From NCBI RefSeq assembly GCF_023078275.1, contig NC_062993.1:744001-808000 (forward strand): a stretch of 64,000 bases of DNA. Reading direction: 5' to 3'. Of this stretch, positions 1 to 11,334 are shown piece by piece. A program made the position numbers and the translations under genes. This DNA comes from Leguminivora glycinivorella. Its lineage: Eukaryota > Arthropoda > Insecta > Lepidoptera > Tortricidae. Each line of letters starts with the position of its first letter. Position 1 is the first letter of the stretch. Under the pieces are notes generated by a model that was not told where the DNA came from, did not search any database, and saw only the letters and a list, made by a program, of their open reading frames with translations.

Positions 1-685
1 TGAAAATTTTGAAGCGTTGTCAATTATACATAGTATATAATATATATTACACATTTTATTACATATGTATATATCCAACACGGCTAATCCGGACTTAAAG
101 CAATCGGCAAAAAGCTACCTTTTTTTTTTCAGTTATTTATTGTAACCTTAAATTTATGTAACAGTATAGCAAGTACACAATAAATATAGCCAGTTTTTTT
201 TTGCGGAATGCTTTAAGATAATCAGCACTTAATATGGCCATTTACCATTTTGTATACTATTTCACATTTTCTTTACAGATATAGCATCATCGATAGGTAT
301 ATCTTTCATCAAGTTTTATCACAAAATGTTTTTATCTTTGTACTGTACTGTAAAAAGATACAATATCCTAGGACTTCAATTAATCGAGCTATATATTTAT
401 TTCTGATTACTTCACGATCAATCAACAAGTGTGAATATTATTATATCTTCCAAACAGCTCGGCCAGTCTGACCTAACGACATAATATTTTATGAAGGGCA
501 TGTCATGTAAGATGCAAATGCCGTACAAACTGAAAACTCATCTTCCCTTATTCGTAGCTTATTACATGGTAAATAACGCTTTATCAGCAATAGTTTTCAG
601 TAAATAGTATACCTAATATATTTATTAAACATTACAGTATCACATATTAACTATGTATTGAGCTATCTTGAGAAGTAAAGCACAG
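1..685. other. AT-rich non-coding stretch
   Basis: No gene or recognised repeat is seen. The short open frames here lack codon structure and known motifs. A TATAAA-like string lies at about 686-691, upstream of the THAP exon, but its distance and context do not prove it is a promoter. Confidence 0.4.
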
Positions 686-845
686 TATAAAACCAGTAAT
701 AACTCTTCTTACAAACTTCACGCCGCGCGGTGTGTCCCCCTCCCTCCCCTCGCATGCGGCGAAAACATGCGAAACTGGTGATTATTGGGCTGGACAGTCG
801 GGGCCGCGTTTGCGCGCTGTGTTGACGTGTTGAGTTCGGGAGAAA

Positions 846-955
846 ATGACGTCAGCACCGAAGACATATTTTCGTTACTGTAGTGTTTATGGGTGTATGG
901 AAAGTTCTCAAAATGCGGAAATGTCATTCTTTAGAATTCCTAGACACCCAGAAAA
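846..955 (+). CDS. First coding exon of a THAP-domain protein (partial)
   Basis: THAP domains are C2CH zinc fingers at the N-terminus of DNA-binding proteins, many derived from P-element transposases. From the ATG at 846 the frame has a C-x4-C pair (CSVYGC) near residues 12-17, then a SFFRIPRHPEK block that matches the usual THAP F-x-R-x-P segment. The frame meets AAGTAAG at 954-960, a strong splice donor with GT at 956, so this would be a phase-2 exon. The rest of the domain (conserved W and the C-x2-H) must lie in a downstream exon, which I could not identify. A GC-rich, CpG-containing tract at 720-840 precedes the ATG and could be the 5' leader or promoter area. It could be a host transcription factor or a domesticated or decayed transposase start. 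The domain call is fairly sure; expression is unknown. Confidence 0.6.
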
Positions 956-960
956 GTAAG

Positions 961-2605
961 TGGTTGTTATATATTTGCAGTGTTAGGTACATTATTGCTT
1001 ACGTAAATGGCGTAAAAGTGAGATTTAAAGCTAGAATGACACATTAAAATCAATAAGGATTTATCTGTAACGACATTTAGGTAGATGCTGCGATCTATCT
1101 AGCTCGAAAGTTTGGTACCTACTTAAATATTGTGCAAACATCTATTCAAACATTTTATGTAAATATGATTTCGTCAGTATTTAAGAAACAAATACGTACT
1201 TGAATCTTTATTAGATAAAAAGGTAGAAAGAGCGTTGGTACTAGCATAGCGCCATACACAGTTACTAATACGAGTAGGACAGTAGGTACCTACGTTTCTA
1301 GTTCAAACGAATCTTTTTTTTATTGTGATGGATTGGGTGTATTCTAGAGAAAACATATAAAATGAACACTTAAATTAACGCTTTTGCAATTATTGTTACA
1401 CAATCTACTATTGCGCGTATGAGAGTAATATATTTATAATGATTTTTTGTATCTTCAATACTGACTAATGTGGTGTCATGACGTGGTATTGTTATACTAA
1501 AACCTACTTACAGTTAATAGTACCTATTAGATTTACAACAACTTACATTGTACGAAGTCGATTATAGTAACGTTGTACAACCCTGCGTGACCTTGCGCAG
1601 TAGTAACGACCGCGCCGCCGCTGCCGGAGATTAACTACTGATATATCCTTATACTGTGAGTAAAGCATAAACGTGACGAATAATCAGGAAAAGAAGCATA
1701 TAGAATCGCCCACTTATTTATACAGTTATATTTTGAAAATGGTCCCTTTTCCCAAAGAATCTTATTTATTTGAATCTATTCACACTATTTTCCGTAGGTT
1801 CTCAGCATGAAAGATGAATAAGTACCTACCTAGTGACCCTTTTTTTTTGCAGAATCTTGTTCTGTGAGATTTGTATTATTGTTCATAATTTAATTTATTA
1901 ATCTTATGTTTTTTGCTTTCCTTTTTTTAATAATGACTTTCTTGTTGGGAGACCAAATTAATAATTGGTTCGTATAAACGAACCCGCTGATATGAAAACA
2001 CTTTTTTTTTTTGTTAAATTTGACAGTCGCCAGGATCCCTATCAGGAACCACTCGGCAAATCACTTATTAAATTAGAAAAAAGGTTTTTTTTTAACCGTT
2101 TTCATACATTATAAATTTGTCAATCATGTGAGAGACCCGTAGAAACAATAAAGTCAGTCTCAAGTAAATGACGACACATGTAACAATAAATAATGATAAG
2201 GAATTACAAAGGCAGCCTTTATTACTACGCTTACTGAGCCACTAAATTCATTCCCTGAATAACTCGATAACAGTAAGAGAAAAAACAATATTTTCTTACA
2301 GAAATTAATTGTAATTTACCTAAAGAACCGTCCCCTAATATTAACGGAAATCAATAAAAATTCTTTGTAGATAATAATCTACCCAAACTCGAAAACCAGG
2401 CAAGCACAGAGTAAACTCTCTTTATAAAGCAAGTTGCGTAAGCCTTTATTTGCACTAGGTCCATTTATTTATCTACGTATATATTAATATGTATGTAAGT
2501 TCATTTATTGTATCTATATATGTTTATTTTATAATAGAATCAACTTGTATTTAATCATTAAAATCTCATACTGGCTTTTTTAATGGCGCCCACCGGACTA
2601 TCTCT
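961..2605. other. Non-coding stretch, possibly intron of the THAP gene
   Basis: AT-rich with no recognisable coding sequence. If the THAP exon is real, this is where its first intron would run. A small GC-rich patch lies near 1590-1630. No repeat family was recognised. Confidence 0.35.
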
Positions 2606-2609
2606 GTTT

Positions 2610-2712
2610 TGCCCAATGGTTGACTGATAGAAAATGACTTAAGGCGTTAAGTTCGCCATTTGTACTTGTTATTGTTAATTTGTGCAATAAAGTTCAAATA
2701 AATAAATAAAAC
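2610..2712 (+). repeat. LINE 3' tail, GCAATAAAG family, copy 1
   Basis: The segment has the string TTAAGGCGTTAAGTTCGCC, then TTTGTACTTG, and ends in GTGCAATAAAG followed by (AAAT)n. Two minus-strand copies at 17365-17475 and 50076-50160 share the same order of blocks, which defines it as a dispersed family. The end in a simple repeat fits the 3' end of a non-LTR retrotransposon. Confidence 0.6.
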
Positions 2713-3051
2713 TTTATTCGTTTTTGAGCCTAAGATATGCGATAACAGACACACAAACGTGAAAGTAGAATTAAAATCTCAGACACTTTCTTAATCGTTA
2801 CTTCTCAACGAAAAGAAGACAAAATTGTAAACATACTCGCAATGATGATAAATAGATTTATCATTTATCAGATCAGTAGTTTGTCCGAAGTAACAGCTAC
2901 TTGGAAAAAGTTTTAATGTTAATTGAATTCAAACCAATAGGGATGTGTGTGTAACATTACTGTTGGGTACTAAAAGTAAATTTTATTGGTCCGCAATTGG
3001 TGAAATAATTTTGAAATACGTTAGTGCGGGATACAAACGTTTAAGCGTTTC

Positions 3052-3256
3052 TTAAAATAAGCACAGCATTTATAGTAGCAAGTTTTGAATCTATTTTTTT
3101 TTATTAATTAGGTAGGTAAAGAAAGTCTACCATATTTATTAAATAATTTGGTTTAAATTTAAATACCTCAAACTGTACCTACATGGTGGGCAGGAACAGG
3201 TTAAAATAAGCACAGCATTTTTAGCAGCAAGTTTTGTGTCTATTTGTTTTATGATG
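3052..3256 (+). repeat. Direct repeat, about 150 bp apart
   Basis: The string TTAAAATAAGCACAGCATTT occurs at about 3052 and again at about 3203, each followed by a similar AGTAGCAAGTTTTG / AGCAGCAAGTTTTG block and a T-rich tail. This looks like a diverged local duplication. Confidence 0.5.
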
Positions 3257-3259
3257 TAC

Positions 3260-4185
3260 AACGTAAGTATGTAACTAAACTACTGTATTTAAATAAACCA
3301 ATAACTTTCACTTTGAAACCATGCCACTATCTGAAGAAAACACTAATATACTACTTTTAAATTTGACATTTTTGTAGGTAGGCAGGTTTAATTACTTACT
3401 AATTTGTTTGTTTTTGGTATAGTATAGTGAAATAAACAACGAAACCACCTAAAGTAAATCACATATCGATTGCCAATTTTTTTGTATCTCATTACAATGG
3501 CAAAATCATTATAAAATGTAAGCGAAAACAAATATTGGACAATTAAAAAGCGAGTATTAAAAAAAAAAAAACGATTTTTGAAACGTACATATTTGCTTGA
3601 AAACATCGATCTTGAGTCAATTATTAGTATCAAATTTTTATTTATTAAGTGAAAACTGCCACTTTGCTAAATACATAAACAAAAAAAATATATTAGTGTT
3701 TTTAAAAATAGTGTTTCTCAAGAGAAATAGCTAAAAATATTTTTTGGAAAATAAAATAAACGTTGGTCAATAGAGAGATTTAGACCCTATATCCATACGA
3801 AAATCGAAATATTGTTTTGCAGTTATAGGATCACTCCGGATCAGTAGTGTCGTAATACAATCTTTACAACAAGAACTTGTTTACCGAATTATGTCATTAA
3901 CAAAATATAATCTATTCCCAAAGGAAGAAACTAAACCAGTATTGTTCTAAACCTGTATTGTTCAGTTCTGACTTTTATACCCTTTCTTCAGGATTTAACT
4001 GTTTTTCTTTTAAACAACATGATCTAATAAGAGGTAATTTATTTATTCAAGATGTCATAATCATAACACTAGCTCTTTCAATAACTAGCTCGATTAACTG
4101 CAGTTCCGTAATAAGTAAACAAAATCAGTTTAAAACACAGTGGGTACAACAATATTTCTTCAAAGCAAGATTTTTTACATGATAA
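3260..4185. other. AT-rich non-coding stretch
   Basis: Nothing recognisable on either strand. Short open frames are chance runs in AT-rich DNA. Confidence 0.35.
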
Positions 4186-4188
4186 TGC

Positions 4189-4381
4189 AGAGCCCTCAGG
4201 GCCTTACCGACTTTAATGATCATAACAACGCCAGTCCATTCAAGTTTTCAGAAGGTCCCGAAATCGGTGCACCATGCGTCGGCCGTGCAGCCCCATCATC
4301 GCTGTTAGTAGGACCAAATGTAGGAAGCACAATGTTGTGGTATCGGCAGCCCGAAGAAACTTCACTCCGAATGGTGGTATG
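4189..4381 (+). other. Candidate coding island of unknown identity
   Basis: This ~190-bp stretch is clearly less AT-rich than its surroundings and is open on the plus strand up to the stop at 4380, reading for example FKFSEGPEIGAPCVG in mid-frame. An AG preceded by a weak T-rich run lies at about 4188. No family is recognised and no clear donor follows. It may be an exon fragment, a decayed element or chance. Confidence 0.2.
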
Positions 4382-4620
4382 AAAGTTGGTCAGCAGATTT
4401 CAATCCGTTATCTCTGAAATAATTCACAGTGTTAAAAGATGGCTAGGTAAAACGTATCTCCACTTCTGAATTTAGCATTTTGGTTATATAATGAAACGTT
4501 TTTATTTTATGCTTGTTTGAGAGATCATATCAATTCAATTATGCGACAGAGTATGTTAAACGGGTATAATATGCAGCCTTTTGTCCAAAATAATAATCAA
4601 CGTTTTTACTTCAAGAGAGG

Positions 4621-4767
4621 TAACTAACTTCCAAGGAACAAATTAGCTTTACTCAAATGTCATATGACCTATAGTGACTACTAATATGACGAAATAACTA
4701 ACTTCCAAAGAACAAATTAGCTTTACCCAAATGTCATATGACCTGAAGTGACTAATATGATAAAATA
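4621..4767 (+). repeat. Tandem duplication, 74-bp period
   Basis: Two nearly identical units start with TAACTAACTTCCAA at 4621 and 4695. Both contain ACAAATTAGCTTTAC and CAAATGTCATATGACCT. The second unit differs by a few substitutions and a short deletion. Confidence 0.8.
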
Positions 4768-5039
4768 ATTGTAAACATTTATTTGTATTACAATTCGGGC
4801 AATTCTCCATTTAAGCGATCCTAATTAAATTTGTTTTTGGGATAAATTTAAATATGTAATTCAATTGGCAAATATGGGACATAATAAAACTGCGTTGGTT
4901 ATAAATCAATGACACCAATTATATATTTACTCGTTAGAGACACATCAAAATATACTCAACAAGGGAGTAAAATCATAAACATGGTTACTATTAAGTTACG
5001 TATAATGAAATAGTAAAATATGCTTATTTTTAATTACAA

Positions 5040-5345
5040 TTTCATTAGTCAGTTTCATCAATTTATTCAGGTAGTTTTCATTAATTAATTTTCATAGTTA
5101 AATACGGGTAATTATTATTAAATAATCAGACATAAACAGCGTTGTAGAGTTGTTTATAACGAAACACTAAAACATTAACTTTTTAATTACATCTTCATTA
5201 ACCCATTTCATAAATTAATTCAGACAATTTTCATTGAATAAATTCAGGTATTTATTAAATAATCAGATTAAGGTACTTCAAATAATTTCATAAATTAATT
5301 CAGACAATTATTATTATTATTATGATATAGTCAGATAAAGGTACT
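5040..5345. repeat. Degenerate AT-rich internal repeats
   Basis: The motifs ATAAATTAATTCAGACAATT and TTAAATAATCAGA recur several times in diverged form, with an (ATT)n run near 5310-5325. No coding sequence is seen. Confidence 0.45.
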
Positions 5346-5379
5346 TATCTCTGTTCGTGGCGCTGGTAGAACTAAAAGT

Positions 5380-5401
5380 GACTGCTCGCCGACGAGCAGT
5401 C
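5380..5401. repeat. Short perfect hairpin
   Basis: A 9-bp perfect stem GACTGCTCG with loop CCGA and the complementary CGAGCAGTC, followed by CCCTTTT. It is strikingly GC-rich in an AT-rich area. It could be the terminal hairpin of a decayed element; no CTRR Helitron end follows directly. Confidence 0.5.
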
Positions 5402-6000
5402 CCTTTTATAACCAGTCCAGGTAAACTTGCCAGACCGACCCGGTTTCTTTGTCTACCGACATTATTGCCATAAATTTAAATGTTTGAGAGAAACGTACCT
5501 TAAAATGTTACAATTATTAAATATTATAATGGCAAATCCAACAAACGTGTAAATGACGTATAACAGTTCGGGAGTAGAAAAAATATTTAAATTACTAAAC
5601 CACCCAACAAACCTCAGCATTTTAATTTAGCGCCTTAAAATTAAATACCTACATTCTGCTCCCTTATAAAATAAATATTGTACGATCCTAACTATACTAC
5701 GACGAGCTACTAAAGTTCGATTTCTATCCAAAGCCCCAATTTCACTAAAAAAAAACCTCCAGATTGATGATTTCCCGCCAAAACATATGGGCGCGTTCAC
5801 GATTCCCGATCTGCCATCTGTCATCGAGTTTAAAGTCGCTTAAAACGCTAACAATTATCTCCAAAACCCACGAATTAGGGAAATCTATTTAAATACGTTA
5901 ACGGGAAGTTTCTTTTTTATTTTTAGCAGCTTGATAACTTGGTTAAGTAATTGTGTTAATGACAGAACGCGACCAAAACGGTCGTGAGCTGAGTGTGGAA
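5402..6000. other. Non-coding stretch
   Basis: No repeat or coding sequence is recognised between the short hairpin and the large foldback. Confidence 0.3.
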
Positions 6001-6005
6001 AAGGC

Positions 6006-6350
6006 GTTTGAAAAAAATAAGCGCGTTACAAAACACGGAGAAACTAAAAAGCAAAAAATAATAAACCTTTGAATTCAGATTTCTTATCGGATTGCAATAA
6101 TCTAAACATCCAAATTATAAACAAATCAATTACTTTTGTAGTCGGTACCAGACCTGTTCATCACCTTGCTATTCCTGTTTGCACCACCCAACCATACGCA
6201 GGCTGGTACCGACTCCAAAAATAATTGATTTGTTTATAATTTGGATGTTTAGATTATTGCAATCCGATAAGAAATCTGAATTCAAAGGTTTATTATTTTT
6301 TGCTTTTTAGTTTCTCCGTGTTTTGTAACGCGCTTATTTTTGAAGGCGGT
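6006..6350. mobile_element. Large foldback (inverted repeat) element
   Basis: Two arms of about 140 bp (about 6010-6155 and 6203-6345) are near-perfect reverse complements separated by a ~47-bp loop. Shared blocks include AAGCGCGTTACAAAACACGG and GATTTCTTATCGGATTGC, with the mirrored strings in the right arm. The arms meet the loop at AGTCGGTACC / GGTACCGACT. The next segment ends in a related AAGTCGGTT string, so this may be an inverted duplication of one end of the neighbouring repeat. Confidence 0.85.
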
Positions 6351-6801
6351 TTTATTTTTTGTTAAAAAGTTAATTTATTTGTTGATTTTTAGTGGTTCCT
6401 ATTGATATTTTACGTATCAGTCCGAATATATGTACAGTAGTGAAAGAATTATCCTTTAACTCCTAACCATTGAGGAGTTGACCTTCCATCATCAGCTCAG
6501 CCACATAAAGTTATCACCATCAGGCGTAAATACTGGTGTACCTTTGAAAAATACACTAAAAACATTACATATGCCTATAACATTTGAGGAGTTCCCTCGA
6601 TTTCTCCAAGATCCCATCATCAGACCCCGACTTGGTGCCAATGGGACCATCTCGGGATTATACCTGATCGAATGAAAAAAAAAATTTGAAAATCGGTCCA
6701 TGATTCTCGGAGATATCGAATAACATACAAAAAAAAAAAGAAAAAAAAAAAAAAATTCAGTCGAATTGAGAACCTCCTCCTTTTTTGAAGTCGGTTAAAA
6801 A
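6351..6801 (+). repeat. Interspersed repeat ending GAAGTCGGTTAAAAA
   Basis: I recognise this as a common dispersed lepidopteran sequence. Landmarks are GACCCCGACTTGGTGCCAAT, AAAATCGGTCCATGATTCTC, a poly-A run, then GAGAACCTCCTCC and TTTTTTGAAGTCGGTT. The class (LINE or DNA element) is not settled from the sequence. Its left edge runs into the foldback. Confidence 0.55.
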
Positions 6802-6865
6802 TAGACAGTTTTTATATACTTACACCTATTCCATTGAAATAGACGTCCAAAATATTCTTTTTACA

Positions 6866-7030
6866 ATACAATACAATACAATACAATACTCTTTATTGCA
6901 CACCTCACATAGTTTACAAGTAACACACAAGAAACAAAACAAATTAAACAGAGGTAACAACAGGCGGTTTTATCGCTTAAGAGCGATCTCTTCCAGACAA
7001 CCTTTGGGTACTGGAGTTATTAGTCTTTTT
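6866..7030 (-). repeat. LINE 3' end with (CAATA)n tail
   Basis: Read on the minus strand this runs through AAAGGTTGTCTGGAAGAGAT, CGCTCTTAAGCGATAAAACC and GCCTGTTGTTACC to GTGCAATAAAGAG, then a (TATTG)n microsatellite tail. That block order is typical of a Jockey/CR1-type LINE 3' end in insects. The element is strongly 5'-truncated. Confidence 0.6.
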
Positions 7031-7089
7031 GTTGTTAGTCATAAACAAATACTGATTTGTAATATTTTAGAAGCACTCTAATGAATATA

Positions 7090-8740
7090 ATTATCATTGT
7101 AAATATAAATATGATAATACAATTTGTTAAGTATTGAGTTTGCATTAATATACCTGCGTCACTTTCATGTTAAGTAAATAGGAATAATATTAATTACAAC
7201 ATTCATGTATTCACACAGATAAATCATAAATATTTTGACGAACAATATATGCCCGTGTGCTCTCGTTGTTGAATTTCTTTCAAAATACTTAATTCCTTCT
7301 TCAGAATACCGTTCCAAATGTACACACCTAAATATTAAAATGAAAATAGCCACAAACACCACAGATAATAAAATAAACGCGTTAAACTAAGCTAAAAGCA
7401 TTCAATAATGCCATGATTTATACCGCACGCCACTTAGAGAGTTCATCAAATCATTGCTCAAGTAGATACGATTATAAAAAGGCTGTAAACATGTTAGGAG
7501 TAAATATAAGTGCATTAGGTTATTGTTTGGCGAGGACTGGCGAGCTGAAAAGTGGTTAAAAGCGAAGTGTGATTAAGTGGACTTGAAAATAAAATCGCCC
7601 ACATTTTTGATTTGACAAAAATAACATGTCCATGATGCAATGATGCAATAATTTATTTATAATTATGGTTTATTTTAGTATATTTCTTAATTTGAACGTA
7701 TTTGTTTCAAAACCAAAATGAATAATAAATTTGAAGGTTATTTGATTTGACACCAACAGAACTAGCTGTTTTTAGCAGTTATAAGGAGATCGCTAGCCAG
7801 AAATAGGTATCAATTTTTAGTCAAATTACATTTACATCTAATCCAAGGGATTTAATCTACACGGACTTAAGTAGTTTTTGAAAAAATCGTTTAAACTGAT
7901 ACACCAACATGTGTGCATTGGCAAAATTAATTTTTCACTCAGCCGAGAGGGTAGGCACTCTATCACTACTGTCAAAATTTGTGTATGTAGTCAGAAGTCA
8001 GAACATAAGTGTACACCGAGAATTACCTTTGCATTTCTTATATCAGTAGAGATTAAAGTTACTTCTTACAGTACAATAATCTTACGGTAAGATTCTTTTA
8101 ATTTCATGCCGTAGCACTTTTGCCAGCAACCTTACATCTGTCAACATACCCGCTAAAAGCATACCGAACGTTTTAGCGAATTCGAAAATAGAACGTTCAA
8201 ATTATTAACTGTCATATCCAAGATGGCGCCAAAGATTGCTCGCTGACGGATTTATTGAGCGCTATTTGAGTACATTTGGTAAAGAGGTTAATTCATCGAT
8301 TTATTTTTATTAGTAAAAGGTTTCGATATGAGTAATACGAAAGTAAATACACTTGTTAATAATAAGTAGTTGCGTCAATGCATTACGCTGTGTTTTTCTG
8401 CGAATCGTTGTGAATTTAATTTTTTTTTCTACTTGTCGTCTTTAATCTGTCAATTAGGACACCACATATTAGTACTAAACTACGCTAAACTATAAGTCCT
8501 GACTTTTACAAATACAACTTTAATTTTAACTTGAATGATGATATTGTTCGTCCATCTATGATGAAGATGATGATTCATAGAAAAAGTATTGTATAGCTTT
8601 TCACACTCGTACCGTACTATTAGGCCTAAATACTCGACTGAAAGGCTCTCTATTATATCACGATTGTATAAAATATTATTAACCTTTTCGAGTTGCCATC
8701 GGTGGAAATAATTCGTGTAACTTTGTAAATATAATTATGC
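7090..8740. other. Non-coding stretch
   Basis: AT-rich, with no convincing coding sequence or recognised repeat. A CAAGATGGCG string near 8219 is too little to call a promoter. Confidence 0.35.
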
Positions 8741-8746
8741 ACTATT

Positions 8747-9440
8747 GTGATCGGGGATTTGGATGCCACACGGGTTGAATGACATTACGCTAGTATGGAT
8801 ATACCGCGGGCTTCAGGCTTTACGTGGTTAGAAAAAGGACAGTGTTTTTATCATAATTTATGTACCTACCTTTATATTACTATCAATTTATTGCTATTAC
8901 GGGTCAATATTCTAATGCGACATCAAATCGTCATTGTTATTACTGCTGAATTTATTTTGCTTGATCAGTTAGTATAGGCCTCACTTGCAATAAAATATGT
9001 GATTTATACATTAAAGTGAAAATTCACTTTATTATTGATAAATAATTTAGTGCAAAATTAACACAGGTATGTCAGGTGTATTATTTTCTTAGTGACAAAG
9101 AAAGTTTGACTTTTTTATATTACACGTAAATAATATCTACATTCCTGTATTATTATATTATTTTATATAGTTTTTATTTACCTATATCATAACCAACTCT
9201 TGCTTATTCAATATTTTTTATGTTATAAATATATTTCCTACGGGAATTGCGTTTATTTTTCGACCACTTACTTGTAACCTGATTGTTTAATGAGATACGG
9301 TAAGTGCTTACCATTAGGCGATCCGTCTGACCATTGGTCAACTATGACATAGTTAAGTTAAATTATCACGGGCGGACGGCATATCCATATCACTGTTTCT
9401 ACTAGACATCCCGCAGTGTGGCATCCAAATCCCCGATCAC
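8747..9440. mobile_element. 694-bp element with perfect 25-bp terminal inverted repeats
   Basis: The left end 8747-8771 starts GTGATCGGGGATTTGG. The right end 9416-9440 is its exact reverse complement over 25 bp. Weaker complementarity continues inward (CGGG and TATGGATAT blocks). The interior has no transposase. Target duplications are not clear. It is best read as a non-autonomous DNA transposon of unknown superfamily. Confidence 0.75.
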
Positions 9441-9514
9441 TTATTATACCTAGGTGCTCAGATCGACAGATGAAAAGTCCTTGATGGTGTCGATGGCATA
9501 AATTAATTGGCATC

Positions 9515-9598
9515 CTTGCTTCATCTTAGACTGAATCGGCACTTTCCATCAGGTGAGATTGTGGTCAAATGGTTTACCTGTTCCTCATAAAAAAAAAA
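9515..9598 (+). repeat. Retroelement 3' tail (CTTTCCATCAGGTG family), copy 1
   Basis: The block ACTTTCCATCAGGTGAGATT, then GTGGTCAAATGGTTTACCTG, ends in a poly-A run. A related copy at 35370-35462 has the same order and also ends in A-rich sequence. This fits a poly-A retroelement 3' end. Confidence 0.5.
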
Positions 9599-9850
9599 TC
9601 CTAACATTGTCTGAATGAAATGTAAGCCTGAAGTAGTCGATTCCAATTTACAAAATGTTATGGTTCCAAAATTGTTTTGACACGACCGTGCGCTTATCCT
9701 GATAATAGACGTGTAACTCTCGCTTGACTTCCTCTTAAGTTATCAATAAAGTCAAAACTTGAATTAGTCTCTGACTCAGCTGTTTTCTAAAAACACAATT
9801 AAGAACCTCGAACGCATTGCATAGGTTGGCTAAAAATCTAATTTGAGTAC

Positions 9851-9926
9851 TATCAGCTGCAAAAGTGCATGGCGAATTTATCAATGAATTCATTCATAAT
9901 TTCTCCATGCACTTCTGTAGCTGATA
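9851..9926. mobile_element. Short palindromic element, CAGCTGCAAAAGTGCATGG family, copy 1
   Basis: The arms TATCAGCTGCAAAAGTGCA and its near complement end the 76-bp unit, with a central GAATTC-type palindrome. Related copies are at 16743-16783 (short), 29487-29562 and 61799-61878. Confidence 0.7.
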
Positions 9927-10064
9927 CATCTTTTTGGAAAAGAGATGATACACTTCTAACTTTATAAATATCAGGTTTAAACAATTAGTCTGTGTCAATC
10001 AGCATTTTTGTATTTTAGGTATTTGACTATAATACTATCCGAAATATTCACACCCTTACCTAAC

Positions 10065-10360
10065 TTATCATTATCCTCGCGTTATCCCGGCATTTGTCAC
10101 GACTCATGAAAGCCTGGGGTCCGGTTTGACAACTAATCCCAAGATTTGGCGTACTCACCACTTTTTACAAAAGCGACTGCCATCTGACCTTCCAACCCGA
10201 AGGGTAACTAGCCCTTAATTGGAATTAGTCCGGTATCCTCACGATGTTTTCCTTCATCGAAAAGCGACTGGCAAATATCAAATGACATTTCGCACATAAA
10301 TTCCGAAAAACTCATTGGTGCGAGCCGGGGTTCGAAACCGCGACCACCGTACTTACTAGG
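10065..10360 (-). mobile_element. tRNA-headed SINE, family A, copy 1 (head damaged)
   Basis: Read on the minus strand it begins with a B-box-like GGTTTCGAACCCC near 10328-10340. It then has the body blocks ATGTCATTTGATATTTGCCA, AAGGAAAACATCGTGAGG and GATTAGTTGTCAAACCGG, and ends near CGCGAGGATAATG. The same order is found at 25364-25690 (best copy), 16155-16445 and 50335-50535. The A-box half is lost or weak here. Confidence 0.7.
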
Positions 10361-10850
10361 TTACCTTATGAATGCACGAAATTAAAATACGTACTTATTA
10401 TAATGTCCAGGATACATGGGCATTGGGCAACATCCTATAGGAGTGTAGGTGCTTAAAAGTATTCAGTTACAGCTTACAATCTGCCATAAAACAATAAAAA
10501 CTAAACGAGTAAGGACCAATACACACTTAAGGCAAACAAATACCGTTCGCGTAATATTTTCATCGGGTCCCGAACGAAATCACACCCAGTGGATCGATTT
10601 CTGAACGGAGCGCTAGAAAAAACAACCTTTTCTTTTTTAAATTTTATTTCTCACTGGCCAGCATCATTCAAATTGCGACTTCAAACCTTTTTGCCTAGAG
10701 TTGGAACTATAGTGTGGGGTAAAGAAAAATGGCGTTAGGAAAATGGGAGGAATTCAATAACCAGTATAAAGAGACATTTTATGTTACAATCGGGTGTTTT
10801 AAATAACAACACGATACAGACCTTCGTATATTGGTTGGTGAACTGAAGGG
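10361..10850. other. Non-coding stretch
   Basis: No gene or recognised repeat is seen between the SINE and the palindromic MITE. Confidence 0.3.
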
Positions 10851-10879
10851 ATGTCAGTTGGAAAGATAGAACTCATAGA

Positions 10880-11110
10880 ACACAAAACATATTTTTCAGT
10901 ACAGATGGCGTTTTTTTTACGCACTAGTGCGAGAAATGGTTCATTATATGCCAGGTCGAAACTTCGGAGGTCCATCTGTACTGAAAAACGTCGTTCGATA
11001 CACGTGCGAAAAGGAAGTTTGAAACGAGTGGCGATAAATTAAAACACGACCGAAGGGAGTGTTTTAAATCGACACGAGTTACTAAATAAACTAATAAACG
11101 AGTAAATGTA
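10880..11110. mobile_element. Palindrome-rich MITE, ATCTGTACTGAAAAA family, copy 1
   Basis: TTTTTCAGTACAGATGG near 10885 and its inverted copy at 10970-10988 flank a CGCACTAGTGCG palindrome. Downstream come GATAAATTAAAACACGACCG and GTGTTTTAAATCGACACGAG. The same modules recur at 58335-58590, inside the DNA element that splits a LINE. Confidence 0.65.
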
Positions 11111-11334
11111 CTATTTTTCAACACGTTAACAGGCTAATTCTAGTTTTAATAAAAGTCAAAATACACTATAGTAGGGAGAAAAATCACGTTAGTCATGGCG
11201 GTAAATCCAATCCACACCGTGTCTATAACTTATTTTAGAAGGTTTGTTAAAATTATTTAGGGCACGGCACGGCATTGAACTAATCATGAACATTTTCTTC
11301 ATGCTTTGCATAACAATTATAAGTAAGTATTATG

